NCBI GenBank assembly: GCA_002379425.1
Contig: DFTH01000012.1
Span: 171,860-235,859 of the forward strand
From: Prevotella sp. UBA4217
Lineage (GTDB): Bacteria; Bacteroidota; Bacteroidia; Bacteroidales; Bacteroidaceae
Length of the DNA stretch: 64,000 bases
Direction of reading: 5' to 3'
Below, in pieces: positions 25,926 through 34,024 of the stretch. A model generated the notes under the pieces. It saw only the letters and a list, made by a program, of their open reading frames with translations, was not told the origin of the DNA and ran no database searches. Position 1 is the first letter of the stretch. The number at the start of each line of letters is the position of its first letter. Position numbers and translations under genes: made by a program.

Positions 25926-27314
25926 ATGAACAGAACGACCATCACCATTTGCCTGGCAGTGGCTCAGATGACTGCCATGGCCCAGAGCGGAGGTATCTCG
26001 CAGGAGATGCTTCGTGAGATCCAGAGCGTGCAGCAGCCCGTCAATCGTGCCGTTGCCAATGCCATCGCTGCCAACAGTATCAACGACCTGGCTGTGAATC
26101 ATCAGAACGCCGGGGCCTTTGATACCTATTTCAGTGTGGAGACCAAGCCGCAGTCGATCACGGACCAGAAGTCGTCGGGCCGCTGCTGGATGTTCAGTGG
26201 CCTGAACGTGCTGCGCTCCAACTTTGCCCAGCGGTCGGACTCCCTTAGCGTGGAGTTCTCGCAGGCCTATCTCTTCTTCTGGGACCAGTTGGAGAAGGCC
26301 AACCTGATGCTGCAAGGGGTCATCGATACGGCCAAGAAGCCTATCGACGACCAGCGCGTGCAGTTCTTCTTCCACCATCCCATCAGCGATGGCGGCACCT
26401 TCTGCGGAGTGGCCGACCTGGCGGAGAAGTACGGGCTCGTGCCTGCCGAGGTGATGCCAGAGACTTACTCCAGCGACAATACCTCGCGTGCCGCCTCCCT
26501 GATATCGTCGAAACTCCGTGAGTACGGCCTCCAGTTGCGCGATATGGTCAGCCAAGGCAAGAAAACGGCTGACATCAACAGTAAGAAGACCCAGATGCTC
26601 GCCCAGATCTACAAGATGCTGCAACTCACCATCGGCACCCCGCCAGACCGTTTCACATATACCTTTAAGGACAAGGGCGGCAAGGCCATCGCCCCCGCCA
26701 GGGAATACACCCCGCTGTCGTTCTGCCAGGAGGTGGTGGGCGGCCCCGTCAACGGCACGTTCATCATGGCCATGAATGATCCCCGCAGGCCCTATTACAA
26801 GACCTACGAGGTGGAATACGACCGCCATACCTACGACGGTCACAACTGGAAGTACGTGAACCTGCCCATGGACGATATCGAGCAGATGGCCATCGCCTCG
26901 CTGAAGGCTGGGCGCAAACTCTACAGTTCGTACGATGTGGGAAAGTGCCTGGACCGCAAGCGTGGGTATGCTGACACTGAGAACTTCGACTATGGTGCCC
27001 TCTTCGATACCACCTTCGGCATGGACAAGGCTCAGCGTATCTCTACCTTCGACAGTGGATCCACCCATGCCATGACGCTTTCCGCCGTCGATCTTGACGA
27101 ACAGGGGAAAGCCCGCAAGTGGAAGGTCGAGAACTCCTGGGGCGCATCATGGGGGCAGAACGGCTGTCTGATCATGACAGACCGCTGGTTCCGTGAGTAT
27201 ATGTTCCGCCTGGTGGTCAACAAGCAGTTCGTGCCAGAGAAAATCCTGAAGGCATCGGAGACTGCACCCGTCATGGTCATGCCTGAAGACCCGCTCTTCC
27301 TGCCAGACGAGTAA
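25926..27314 (+). CDS. Secreted C1B cysteine peptidase (bleomycin hydrolase/PepC type)
   Basis: 462 residues with an N-terminal signal peptide (cleavage near residue 20, TAMAQ). Papain-fold catalytic residues are all visible: Q81 and C87 in DQKSSGRCWMFSG, H381 in GSTHAMTLSAVD and N403 in VENSWGASWG. The size and the SGRCWMF signature place it with bleomycin hydrolase/aminopeptidase C, which trims N-terminal residues from peptides. Export is unusual for PepC in general, but signal-bearing members are common in Bacteroidetes. Its 3' end overlaps the convergent gene by 38 bp. Confidence 0.92.
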   Translation: MNRTTITICLAVAQMTAMAQSGGISQEMLREIQSVQQPVNRAVANAIAANSINDLAVNHQNAGAFDTYFSVETKPQSITDQKSSGRCWMFSGLNVLRSNFAQRSDSLSVEFSQAYLFFWDQLEKANLMLQGVIDTAKKPIDDQRVQFFFHHPISDGGTFCGVADLAEKYGLVPAEVMPETYSSDNTSRAASLISSKLREYGLQLRDMVSQGKKTADINSKKTQMLAQIYKMLQLTIGTPPDRFTYTFKDKGGKAIAPAREYTPLSFCQEVVGGPVNGTFIMAMNDPRRPYYKTYEVEYDRHTYDGHNWKYVNLPMDDIEQMAIASLKAGRKLYSSYDVGKCLDRKRGYADTENFDYGALFDTTFGMDKAQRISTFDSGSTHAMTLSAVDLDEQGKARKWKVENSWGASWGQNGCLIMTDRWFREYMFRLVVNKQFVPEKILKASETAPVMVMPEDPLFLPDE

Positions 27315-27948
27315 GTGCCCAGACCAGGGCGCCCAATAGGGTGATTGCACCCAGAAGGATGACCCAGAGCGGCGTGGCGTTGTAGAGGACTTCGGCCTCC
27401 ACCCGCCACGCAGGAAGGGGAGGGATGCTGTCGGGCAATGGCTGGATGAGGCGCCCTTGGGTGAGCATGACGATCATGCCAACCTTCTCGTCGAGTTCGA
27501 TGACAGGCTGCGACTCGCGCACGATCTGCCGCATCCGTTCAGGCAGGTCCGCCCCGATGGTGTTCAGACGGTAGGTCTGTGCACTGTCGAAGAGTTCGGA
27601 GAACTTCGCATATTCACCTGCTATGCTGAGTTGGCGGCGCAGGTCGCCGTCAGGGATGAGGATCATCGGCTCGTCTTTCCACACGTCGGGGCGTAGCGAC
27701 CAGCCATAGACCACCTGCACGGCTGAGAGTCCTTTGTAGGTCGTCTGTCCGTAGATGGACTGGAGGAAGTCTTGTGCAAGGGTAGAGAGGGTGCAGGCGT
27801 GGCCTTTCCAATAGACCTGTTCGCGTGCGGCCTCACGGGCCTTGTCCCCGTTGATGGTGGGGATGCTACGTGAGAAGGCAGGAAGCGCTAAGAGAAGAAA
27901 CGCACAAAGGAAGAGAGCCTTTGTGCGCTGTGTGATTCTGCTATTCAT
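27277..27948 (-). CDS. Protein resembling the periplasmic segment of a cytochrome c maturation factor (ResB/CcsB-like)
   Basis: 223 residues from the ATG at 27948. An N-terminal hydrophobic signal (LFLCAFLLLALPAFS) is followed by a soluble domain. The motif GHACTLSTLAQDFLQSIYG with KGLSAVQVVYGW and KDEPMILI resembles, as I remember it, the periplasmic part of Bacteroidetes ResB-like proteins in cytochrome c biogenesis. One membrane helix (LWVILLGAITLLGALVWAL) closes it. The remaining ResB/CcsA helices are absent. It is last in an operon with three c-type haem motifs, which suits a maturation or haem-handling role, but this is inference. Its start overlaps the Rid gene stop by one base. Confidence 0.55.
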   Translation of the reverse strand: MNSRITQRTKALFLCAFLLLALPAFSRSIPTINGDKAREAAREQVYWKGHACTLSTLAQDFLQSIYGQTTYKGLSAVQVVYGWSLRPDVWKDEPMILIPDGDLRRQLSIAGEYAKFSELFDSAQTYRLNTIGADLPERMRQIVRESQPVIELDEKVGMIVMLTQGRLIQPLPDSIPPLPAWRVEAEVLYNATPLWVILLGAITLLGALVWALTRLAGRAGLQA

Positions 27949-29093
27949 CAGAACTTCGGCATGGTGGGGAGTTCTACGGCCTTGACAGCCATGCACTCCA
28001 TCTCGATGAGCCATCCCGGGCGGCAGACGGGGGCATGGACGATGACGTAGGGCTTGCCGGGGAAGCGCTCCTCATAGAGTTCGCGCACCAGTTCGTAGTC
28101 GGCCGTATCGCGGAGATAGACCACCATCTCTGCCACATCATTGAAATTGCAGTCGGCCTCAGCCAGCAGAGCCTCTACATTCTCCCACATGCGGTGGGTC
28201 TGCTTGATGATGTCCTTGGGATACATGATCTCACCTTTGTTATTAATAGAGGCTGTACCTGAGATGAACACATGGCGACGGTCGGCATAGTTGACCAGTG
28301 TGCCGCGCTCGAAACTCACGCCATAGTCGCTGGTGCGGTTCAGGTGGGTGGAGGCGTACAGGTAGTGGATCTGCTCCTTCTTCACGCCTGCGATGGCATA
28401 GTTGTCCATCTGCGAGAGTACATTGGGGTCCTGCTGGCGCCCGCCGATGCCTGTGGAGGCGATGAAGTGGGTGTGTACGGTGAGCCCCTGGGTGAAGAAG
28501 AACTGGTTGCGGGCGCGCACCACGCCACCGTAGTTCAGATCGACGTCGTTGACGAAGAACCACGTGCGGATGCAGTTGGCCTCCAGTGTGCACTCCTCCT
28601 GGATAAGTTGCATGTTATACTCGTTGAAGAGCAGGCGCGTCTGGTACTCCGAGTTGGCTGCCATGTTATGGGCGGAGCCATTCCAGAGATGGCGGAAGTC
28701 GCCATGGCGCACTTCGTAGAGGCCGCTCTGGGAGATGCCTGTCTGCACGTTCGTCATCAAATAGCACCAGAGGGCGATCTTCGTGCCGTCGAGGGGTGCC
28801 TGCTGAATGATGCTCTTGGCGCAGTCGGTGACATCGGCGAGGATCACCTCGTCGGCCTGGTTGGCGGCATCGCTGAGGAAATAGCGCTTGAAGACGGCCT
28901 GTGCCCCATTGAGCGGGCCGTCGATCAGTTGGTTATAGGCATTAAGCACTGCCTCCAGTTGTTGGGAGTAGGGGAGGCGCCGACTATCCACATGGATCAT
29001 CACATGATACTCGCGCACCTCTGTACCGTTGTCAAAACTGAATACATCAGCAAACGCGTTCTCAAACTGTATGGTCTGTTGTTGGTTACTCAT
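27948..29093 (-). CDS. Rid (YjgF/UK114) family protein with two Rid-like domains
   Basis: 381 residues, about three times the length of RidA. The C-terminal part (about 255-375) is a recognisable Rid domain, with RRHVFISGTASIN, the RMWENVEALLAEADCNFNDV helix and HAPVCRPGWLIEMECMAV. The N-terminal part (about 10-150) looks like a second, diverged Rid-type fold. Chorismatases of the FkbO/Hyg5 type share such a build, so a chorismate- or enamine-related activity is possible; the sequence does not decide. It has no signal peptide and is cytoplasmic, unlike its operon neighbours. Confidence 0.75.
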   Translation of the reverse strand: MSNQQQTIQFENAFADVFSFDNGTEVREYHVMIHVDSRRLPYSQQLEAVLNAYNQLIDGPLNGAQAVFKRYFLSDAANQADEVILADVTDCAKSIIQQAPLDGTKIALWCYLMTNVQTGISQSGLYEVRHGDFRHLWNGSAHNMAANSEYQTRLLFNEYNMQLIQEECTLEANCIRTWFFVNDVDLNYGGVVRARNQFFFTQGLTVHTHFIASTGIGGRQQDPNVLSQMDNYAIAGVKKEQIHYLYASTHLNRTSDYGVSFERGTLVNYADRRHVFISGTASINNKGEIMYPKDIIKQTHRMWENVEALLAEADCNFNDVAEMVVYLRDTADYELVRELYEERFPGKPYVIVHAPVCRPGWLIEMECMAVKAVELPTMPKF

Positions 29094-29100
29094 TATATCG

Positions 29101-29202
29101 TTTCAATTTTCAATTCTTCAATTTTTGATGCTTCGCATCGAGCCTGCTCACGCTCGGCATAGCCCATGCAAGCATGGTTCTGCTCTCGCTTAATCGCAGC
29201 CT
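29101..29202. repeat. REP-like cluster of small hairpins between the cytochrome and Rid genes
   Basis: AATTTTCAATTCTTCAAT repeats are followed by three small stem-loops: 29127-29139 (5 bp), 29139-29156 (5 bp) and 29164-29177 (6 bp). The series lies between two genes of the same operon. It resembles dispersed intergenic palindromes rather than a terminator, as no T run follows. Confidence 0.55.
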
Positions 29203-29922
29203 TCAATCCTTCTTCGCTCCGTTGGCAATCCAACTGTCGATGAGCGGCAGGATATTCTGCTCGTTTCTCTCAGACACCAGGTCGCGGTGAGTCATTGAGA
29301 TGCCCTCTACCGTCTCCTCGTGGAGTACGATATGCAGCAGACTGTTGGCTGCATCCCCTGGCTCTACAAGGTTAATACCCTCGACTTTCGCTGAGGGCTT
29401 GCCGACCATCGCATCGTAACTCATGCCTTCCGTCAGGTAAAGGCCGGCAGCCGCACGGTTGGAGGCTCCATGACAGTTGGCGCAGGTGGTGTTGAAATAA
29501 CTCTGCTGGATGGCATTGAACATGCTGACATCAACATTTCCTACCTCCATATAGATGGTGTCGCTTGTCTGTTGCAGGTCTATATCCTTGAAAGACATGA
29601 CCTCGCGGCGCAGGCGGTCGAGGATGCAGAGGTGTACGGTGGTCACCTTATCCGTGATGCCTGACAGCACGACGTTGGTTGTCCCCTCCGTACTCTTGGA
29701 GATGGCCTTCGAGATAACGGCGTATTCGTCAGTCCCGTCGAAGCCGGCAAGGGCGACACTATACTGGTCAGGCCAGTTGCGTAGTCCCGTCAGATCTCCT
29801 GTCAACTTGACCACCCTTCCCTGCTTGAAGGAGACAGCCTTTTCAGGTATGCGCCCGTCGTCGCAGGAAGTGAGCCCGTAGGTCATGAGGACTGCAAGGG
29901 CTGCAAAGATATACTTTTTCAT
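29203..29922 (-). CDS. Mono-haem cytochrome c-like lipoprotein
   Basis: 239 residues from the ATG at 29922. The lipobox GLTSC ends at C20, so it is a lipoprotein. A single haem c motif CANCH lies at 147-151 (NTTCANCHGASN), with possible axial methionines downstream (GISMTH). The N-terminal 120 residues look like a beta-rich domain I cannot name. A signal plus CxxCH implies export and covalent haem. It stands between the second porin and the Rid gene in the operon, which also encodes a di-haem oxidoreductase; it could pass electrons to or from that protein. Confidence 0.8.
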   Translation of the reverse strand: MKKYIFAALAVLMTYGLTSCDDGRIPEKAVSFKQGRVVKLTGDLTGLRNWPDQYSVALAGFDGTDEYAVISKAISKSTEGTTNVVLSGITDKVTTVHLCILDRLRREVMSFKDIDLQQTSDTIYMEVGNVDVSMFNAIQQSYFNTTCANCHGASNRAAAGLYLTEGMSYDAMVGKPSAKVEGINLVEPGDAANSLLHIVLHEETVEGISMTHRDLVSERNEQNILPLIDSWIANGAKKD

Positions 29923-29934
29923 TGAAATACCCAA

Positions 29935-29965
29935 ATTCTTAACTCTTAATTCTTAATTCTTAACT
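29935..29965. repeat. TTCTTAA tandem repeat in an operon junction
   Basis: About four units of TTCTTAA or CTCTTAA fill the gap between the porin and cytochrome genes. A related array lies at 31248-31272, the next junction upstream. Confidence 0.85.
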
Positions 29966-29967
29966 TT

Positions 29968-31239
29968 TTAGAAGGCATATTGCAGCATCACCTGAGCCGT
30001 ATGGGTGCAGATGCCGAGGTCATCCATGTCGCGGTCGAGTTGTGTGTCGTGCCCCGTACGGCCTACGTACTGATACATGGCGGAGATCTTGATGTTGGTC
30101 TTTGGCACGAAATAGTTCACGCTGGCGGCCGGCATGTTCAGGATGCCGTCCTTCGAGGAACCATTGCGGTCGTAGAGGTCGTAGCGCAGTCCGACCTGCC
30201 ACTGGGGATGTACGAAATAGCCCATCTGGGCATAGCCGCCCCAATAGTTGAACGTGTCGTCGATCTTCTGACGGTCAGTGAAGCCGATGTGCATGTAGTA
30301 GGCCTCAAGACCTACGTACCAGCGGTTCTTCAGCATGGCAAACTCGAAGCCGGCGCGGAAGTCGTTGGTCGATTCGCTCTCAGCCTCGTTGTTGAAGTTG
30401 GCACTCACGCCAAAGAGCATCTTGTCCTCGTGGAGCAACTTGGGATTACCCTGTGTGAGCGGCATGGCTCCCTTGGGCTGGAAGGTCAGGCGGCCTGCAT
30501 ACAGCAGTGAGGGCAGGTGGTTGTCATCGCTCAAGCCCTTGGTGGCATTGTTCTGCGCAGAGCCGGTGCCATTCCAGAGTCCTACCTCGTAGCCGAACTT
30601 ATTGGCGATGAATCCGTGCACCTCCACGCCGAGGTCGAAGCCCGTGCCGATACCCGGGGTGACGGCATTGAGCGAGTAGGGCAGGATGGCCTGGGCCGTC
30701 AGTGAGGTGGGCAGCGAGGAGAACAGTGTCTCACCCAGTGTCGTCAGATAGGCATGGGTGAAGGGGGTCTTGAACTTACCTACGCGGAATCGCAGTTCGG
30801 GCATAGCGGCATAGTCGATCCATGCTTGCTGGAGGATATTGCCCCCCGAGGCTGCGGCATTCACGCTGACGTTGTAGTCGATCTTGCCAAATGCCTTTCC
30901 AGTGAAACCGATGATGGCGTATGGCATCGCGAAACCAGAGTTGGCCACATTGTCCTGATTGTAGGCCTTGTCGAGTCCCTCGTCGTCGTAGTATTTGTAA
31001 CTGAGGGTGCTCTGGAGATACAGATAGGGTTTAAACACGAAGTTACCGTCGTTGGACTGTAGGGTGAAGCCGCGATCGTCGGCGATAGGGATCACACCGT
31101 TGTCCATGTTCAACTTACTGGCCTCCGACATCTCGGTTGTAGGCTCAGCGATCACTTCTCTTTCTGTCTCTGTCTCAGCGAAAGCGGTGGCTGAGAGCGT
31201 GGTTGCCATCATGATGGCGAGTATCTTCTTGGAATTCAT
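29968..31239 (-). CDS. Porin, phosphate-selective porin (OprP/OprO) type
   Basis: 423 residues with a signal peptide (MMATTLSATAFAE). Alternating beta strands run throughout, for example FVFKPYLYLQSTLSYKY and LRFRVGKFKTPFT, a hallmark of the family. The protein ends in a terminal aromatic strand (TAQVMLQYAF), the usual outer membrane insertion signal. It is one of two porins in this operon, the other at 34025. The substrate cannot be deduced; context suggests iron, haem or an associated ligand. Confidence 0.82.
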   Translation of the reverse strand: MNSKKILAIMMATTLSATAFAETETEREVIAEPTTEMSEASKLNMDNGVIPIADDRGFTLQSNDGNFVFKPYLYLQSTLSYKYYDDEGLDKAYNQDNVANSGFAMPYAIIGFTGKAFGKIDYNVSVNAAASGGNILQQAWIDYAAMPELRFRVGKFKTPFTHAYLTTLGETLFSSLPTSLTAQAILPYSLNAVTPGIGTGFDLGVEVHGFIANKFGYEVGLWNGTGSAQNNATKGLSDDNHLPSLLYAGRLTFQPKGAMPLTQGNPKLLHEDKMLFGVSANFNNEAESESTNDFRAGFEFAMLKNRWYVGLEAYYMHIGFTDRQKIDDTFNYWGGYAQMGYFVHPQWQVGLRYDLYDRNGSSKDGILNMPAASVNYFVPKTNIKISAMYQYVGRTGHDTQLDRDMDDLGICTHTAQVMLQYAF

Positions 31240-31247
31240 ATTCTCTT

Positions 31248-31272
31248 AATTCTTAACTCTTAATTCTAAATT
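31248..31272. repeat. TTCTTAA repeat in an operon junction
   Basis: TCTTAATTCTTAACTCTTAATTC-type units occupy nearly all of the gap between the di-haem oxidoreductase and porin genes. Confidence 0.8.
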
Positions 31273-31273
31273 A

Positions 31274-32728
31274 TCATAGACTCCACAGGAATTGTATGAG
31301 TTGGTCGCGCTGTTGCTTGCTCATGTTCTTGAACTTGTTCTTGGAGGCTTCACCCTCACCGCCGTGCCACATGATGGCCTCGACGAAGTTGCGGGCGCGT
31401 CCGTCGTGCAGGAAGTAGGTATGTCCGTTGACCTTCTTCTGCAGGCCCACGCCCCAGAGCGGGGTGGTACGCCACTCGTTGCCACGGGCCAGACCGCTGA
31501 CGAAGTTGTCGTTCAGGCCCACACCCATGATCTCTGACCCCATGTCGTGGAGCAGATAATCGGAATAGGGGTGGATGGTCTGATGCCCGAGCCATGGGAG
31601 ATCGGTGCCAGCCAGAAGGGTTGAGCCGCGGGGCTTGGTGTGTAGCGTGGTGACATGGCAGAGGTGACAGCCTGCCTGGTAGAACAACTGTTCACCGGCC
31701 TGTACGTCGGGGTCGTTCACGTTACGACGCGCTGGTACGGCTAAAGCCTGCATATAGAGATCGACACACTCCATATCTTCAGTGGAGACGTCGAGCATGT
31801 CGTAGGAGAGTCCCATCATGGAGCCTTCATCCATCTGTCGCTGCCCCTCACAGATTTCTTCGGGATAGCGGCTATTGGTCATGCCCATGTCACTGGAGAA
31901 GCCCAGTTCTACGGTGAGGTCTGCGTGCTGTGCCTTGTTACCAGAGAGTCCGAGTTGCAGTTTTCCGCGCTCGTTGATATAGTTGGCCCGACCGCTGATG
32001 CCCCATTCGGGGTAGTTGCTCTGGCGGGCCAGTGCTTCGATCTCATTGGGGTCGATAGCCATCATCTGTCCCATGCCGACATGGCGGAGCGGCACGCGCA
32101 CCGTGCAGAAGAGGTCATCGGGACTGATGTTGTCGGCATACCACTCCGTGATGGTCCATTTGGGTACGCAGAGCGTGTATTTCTCACCATCGGGAAAACT
32201 ATAGGTCATAGAGTCGATCTTCACCTTCAGTTTGCCTTCCGGACTGACACCATAGATGGCCTGGTCGTGGATCACACGGCCGTAGTTCGGGAAGAAGGTG
32301 CCGTTCTTGCGGGTGATGTAGATAAGGGAGGCAGTGAAACCGTATGGGCCTGAGCCATCGTCGCTGCCTTGCTTGAAACTGGTCCAGTAGGTAGGCTCCG
32401 TGCGTCCGGCATTACGGTGGCAACTGCCACAGGAGTAGCCGGCATAGACAGGACCGAGTCCACCACCGTGACCGTTCTCATTGGAGGTCTTCACGTTGTC
32501 GTACAGACGGTCGCCCTTGTTGAAGCGGGTGTCGTAGGAGCCAGCCAGCCATCGCGCTCCCTGGTCGTAGGCAACGGAGGAATTGTAGAATCCTGTCGAT
32601 GTGCCAGCAGACAGGGCGTAGCCTGACGGAATCTCAATGTCATCGACGTCCAACTGTTCATCGTCTTCGCACGAGGACAGAGTGAGCAGGCCTGTTACGA
32701 GTAGTGGAATACAAAAGTATTTGTTCAT
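31274..32728 (-). CDS. Di-haem oxidoreductase lipoprotein (DHOR, DUF1111)
   Basis: 484 residues from the ATG at 32728. The lipobox LTLSSC ends at C20. Two haem c motifs are visible: CGSCH at 100-104 and CHLCH at 354-358. The HDGRARNFVEAIMWHGGE segment near the C-terminus is typical of the thiol-oxidoreductase/di-haem family DUF1111, related to di-haem peroxidases. Members are often encoded beside imelysins, as here. It would act in the periplasm or on the outer membrane. The natural substrate of the family is not established. Confidence 0.9.
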   Translation of the reverse strand: MNKYFCIPLLVTGLLTLSSCEDDEQLDVDDIEIPSGYALSAGTSTGFYNSSVAYDQGARWLAGSYDTRFNKGDRLYDNVKTSNENGHGGGLGPVYAGYSCGSCHRNAGRTEPTYWTSFKQGSDDGSGPYGFTASLIYITRKNGTFFPNYGRVIHDQAIYGVSPEGKLKVKIDSMTYSFPDGEKYTLCVPKWTITEWYADNISPDDLFCTVRVPLRHVGMGQMMAIDPNEIEALARQSNYPEWGISGRANYINERGKLQLGLSGNKAQHADLTVELGFSSDMGMTNSRYPEEICEGQRQMDEGSMMGLSYDMLDVSTEDMECVDLYMQALAVPARRNVNDPDVQAGEQLFYQAGCHLCHVTTLHTKPRGSTLLAGTDLPWLGHQTIHPYSDYLLHDMGSEIMGVGLNDNFVSGLARGNEWRTTPLWGVGLQKKVNGHTYFLHDGRARNFVEAIMWHGGEGEASKNKFKNMSKQQRDQLIQFLWSL

Positions 32729-32771
32729 AAAGAGTATGAGTTTTCTCGGGTATAATTTTTTAACCACAATA

Positions 32772-32802
32772 GCGAAGGCAGGATTTGGGGTCCTGTCTCC
32801 GC
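32772..32802 (-). other. Intercistronic hairpin between imelysin and DHOR genes
   Basis: A 12-bp stem with one mismatch and a 7-nt loop, in the 104-nt gap. No T run follows directly on the minus strand, though TTAAAAAATT comes later. It may be a weak attenuating terminator or may stabilise the 3' end of the upstream mRNA, so that imelysin and porin exceed the downstream genes. Confidence 0.5.
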
Positions 32803-32832
32803 TCTTGGGCTTATCGTGTGTTTGTGCGTTAA

Positions 32833-33987
32833 TTACTTCACAGTGCGAGCCTTTCCATCCTTAAAAATGAGGTATTCGAGTGTGTGGAAACCACGTACAT
32901 CCTGAGCCTTGGAAATCTTGTCCTCGGAGTCACCTTCTCTCCAGTTCAGGTCTGTAAAGTCCTGAGACTTCAGAATCTGGGCAATTTTCGACTGGTCGAG
33001 CGGCCATGAGTCCATGTTAGGATCAAGACCAAGTTCGTCAACAGGACCAAAGAGGAATGCCTCGCTTGACTCCCATGGCTCGCGTGCTACCAACCATGCT
33101 TCAGCACAGGCTGCGAAGTTGGCATCAGACGGATTCTGCTTGAAGGTCTTGACGGTATTGTCAAGAGCGGCATTAAGCGTTGCAAGTTGTTCGTAAGTTG
33201 GCAATACCACCTGGTCAACATACTGCTTGACAATGGGGTCAAGGGTCGCTTCGTCGTTGATGTTCTCACTGAAATAAGGCTTCAGTTCCTCTTCGATGAA
33301 TGTGCCGAGGTCAGCACAGGCATCCATGGCGGCAGAAGCCTCCTGCGAATTGATATTGCTGCGGAAAGGCTGCGGGATGGCGTAGATGGCTTCTGCAGCA
33401 GCCTGGATCAGAGCCTTGGCCCTGGTGTCGAGGTCGGCATTCTTGGCAGCAAGGACGGCCGACAGGGAGTTCTCGCTGATGCTACCGTTGCGGGTGCCAT
33501 AATAGGCATTGCGGATAGAGTAGATATTGTTGCGGTAGTCATCACGAGAGTGCCAACTGTACCAGGATTCCACTGCGTAGAGGGCTTCCTCGCGGTTGCC
33601 TGACTGATACAGACGGTAGGGCTCGCCGATCTTCTGGTCGCCAACCTCACCTGCGATATCGATACAGCCATCGAAAATCTGCTCTACACACTCGATGGCA
33701 GACTTGTACTCGTCGCTGTTGTGGTTCTTGAAGATGTCGGCATAGCCGTTTTGCCACTCGCTGTAAAGACGGCTTGCATCGTCGGAAAGAAGTCCGGACA
33801 CAGTCACCATGTAGTTGGCCCACTGCTCTGCATAGGCTTCGTTGTAGTCGAGGTCGTCGGCATTATTGACATCAATCTCCGGCTGAGGTGTGTTGTCGTC
33901 ATTCTTGTCATCACCACATGCTGCCATACTGGCTGTAAGGGTCAGTGCTGCAGCAAACATCATTGCAAACTTAAAAGTCTTTTTCAT
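32833..33987 (-). CDS. Imelysin-family (M75) lipoprotein
   Basis: 384 residues. The lipobox SMAAC ends at C24. The imelysin signature GxHxxE is present as G366-F-H368-T-L-E371 near the C-terminus, next to EYLIF. A conserved AWLVAREPWESSEAF segment matches the other conserved helix. Imelysins (IrpA, EfeM, ICMP relatives) are linked to iron uptake, and ICMP was described as a peptidase, though the GxHxxE motif is thought to bind metal. It is flanked by a porin upstream and DHOR downstream. Confidence 0.93.
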   Translation of the reverse strand: MKKTFKFAMMFAAALTLTASMAACGDDKNDDNTPQPEIDVNNADDLDYNEAYAEQWANYMVTVSGLLSDDASRLYSEWQNGYADIFKNHNSDEYKSAIECVEQIFDGCIDIAGEVGDQKIGEPYRLYQSGNREEALYAVESWYSWHSRDDYRNNIYSIRNAYYGTRNGSISENSLSAVLAAKNADLDTRAKALIQAAAEAIYAIPQPFRSNINSQEASAAMDACADLGTFIEEELKPYFSENINDEATLDPIVKQYVDQVVLPTYEQLATLNAALDNTVKTFKQNPSDANFAACAEAWLVAREPWESSEAFLFGPVDELGLDPNMDSWPLDQSKIAQILKSQDFTDLNWREGDSEDKISKAQDVRGFHTLEYLIFKDGKARTVK

Positions 33988-34024
33988 TGTTCGTTTTTTT
34001 AGTTTTATTATTAATATATATATC

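Noticed and set aside
25833..27068. 411-residue open frame on the minus strand across the C1B peptidase gene
   Set aside because: It shadows a peptidase with all catalytic residues and a consensus promoter, and it shows no family features of its own.
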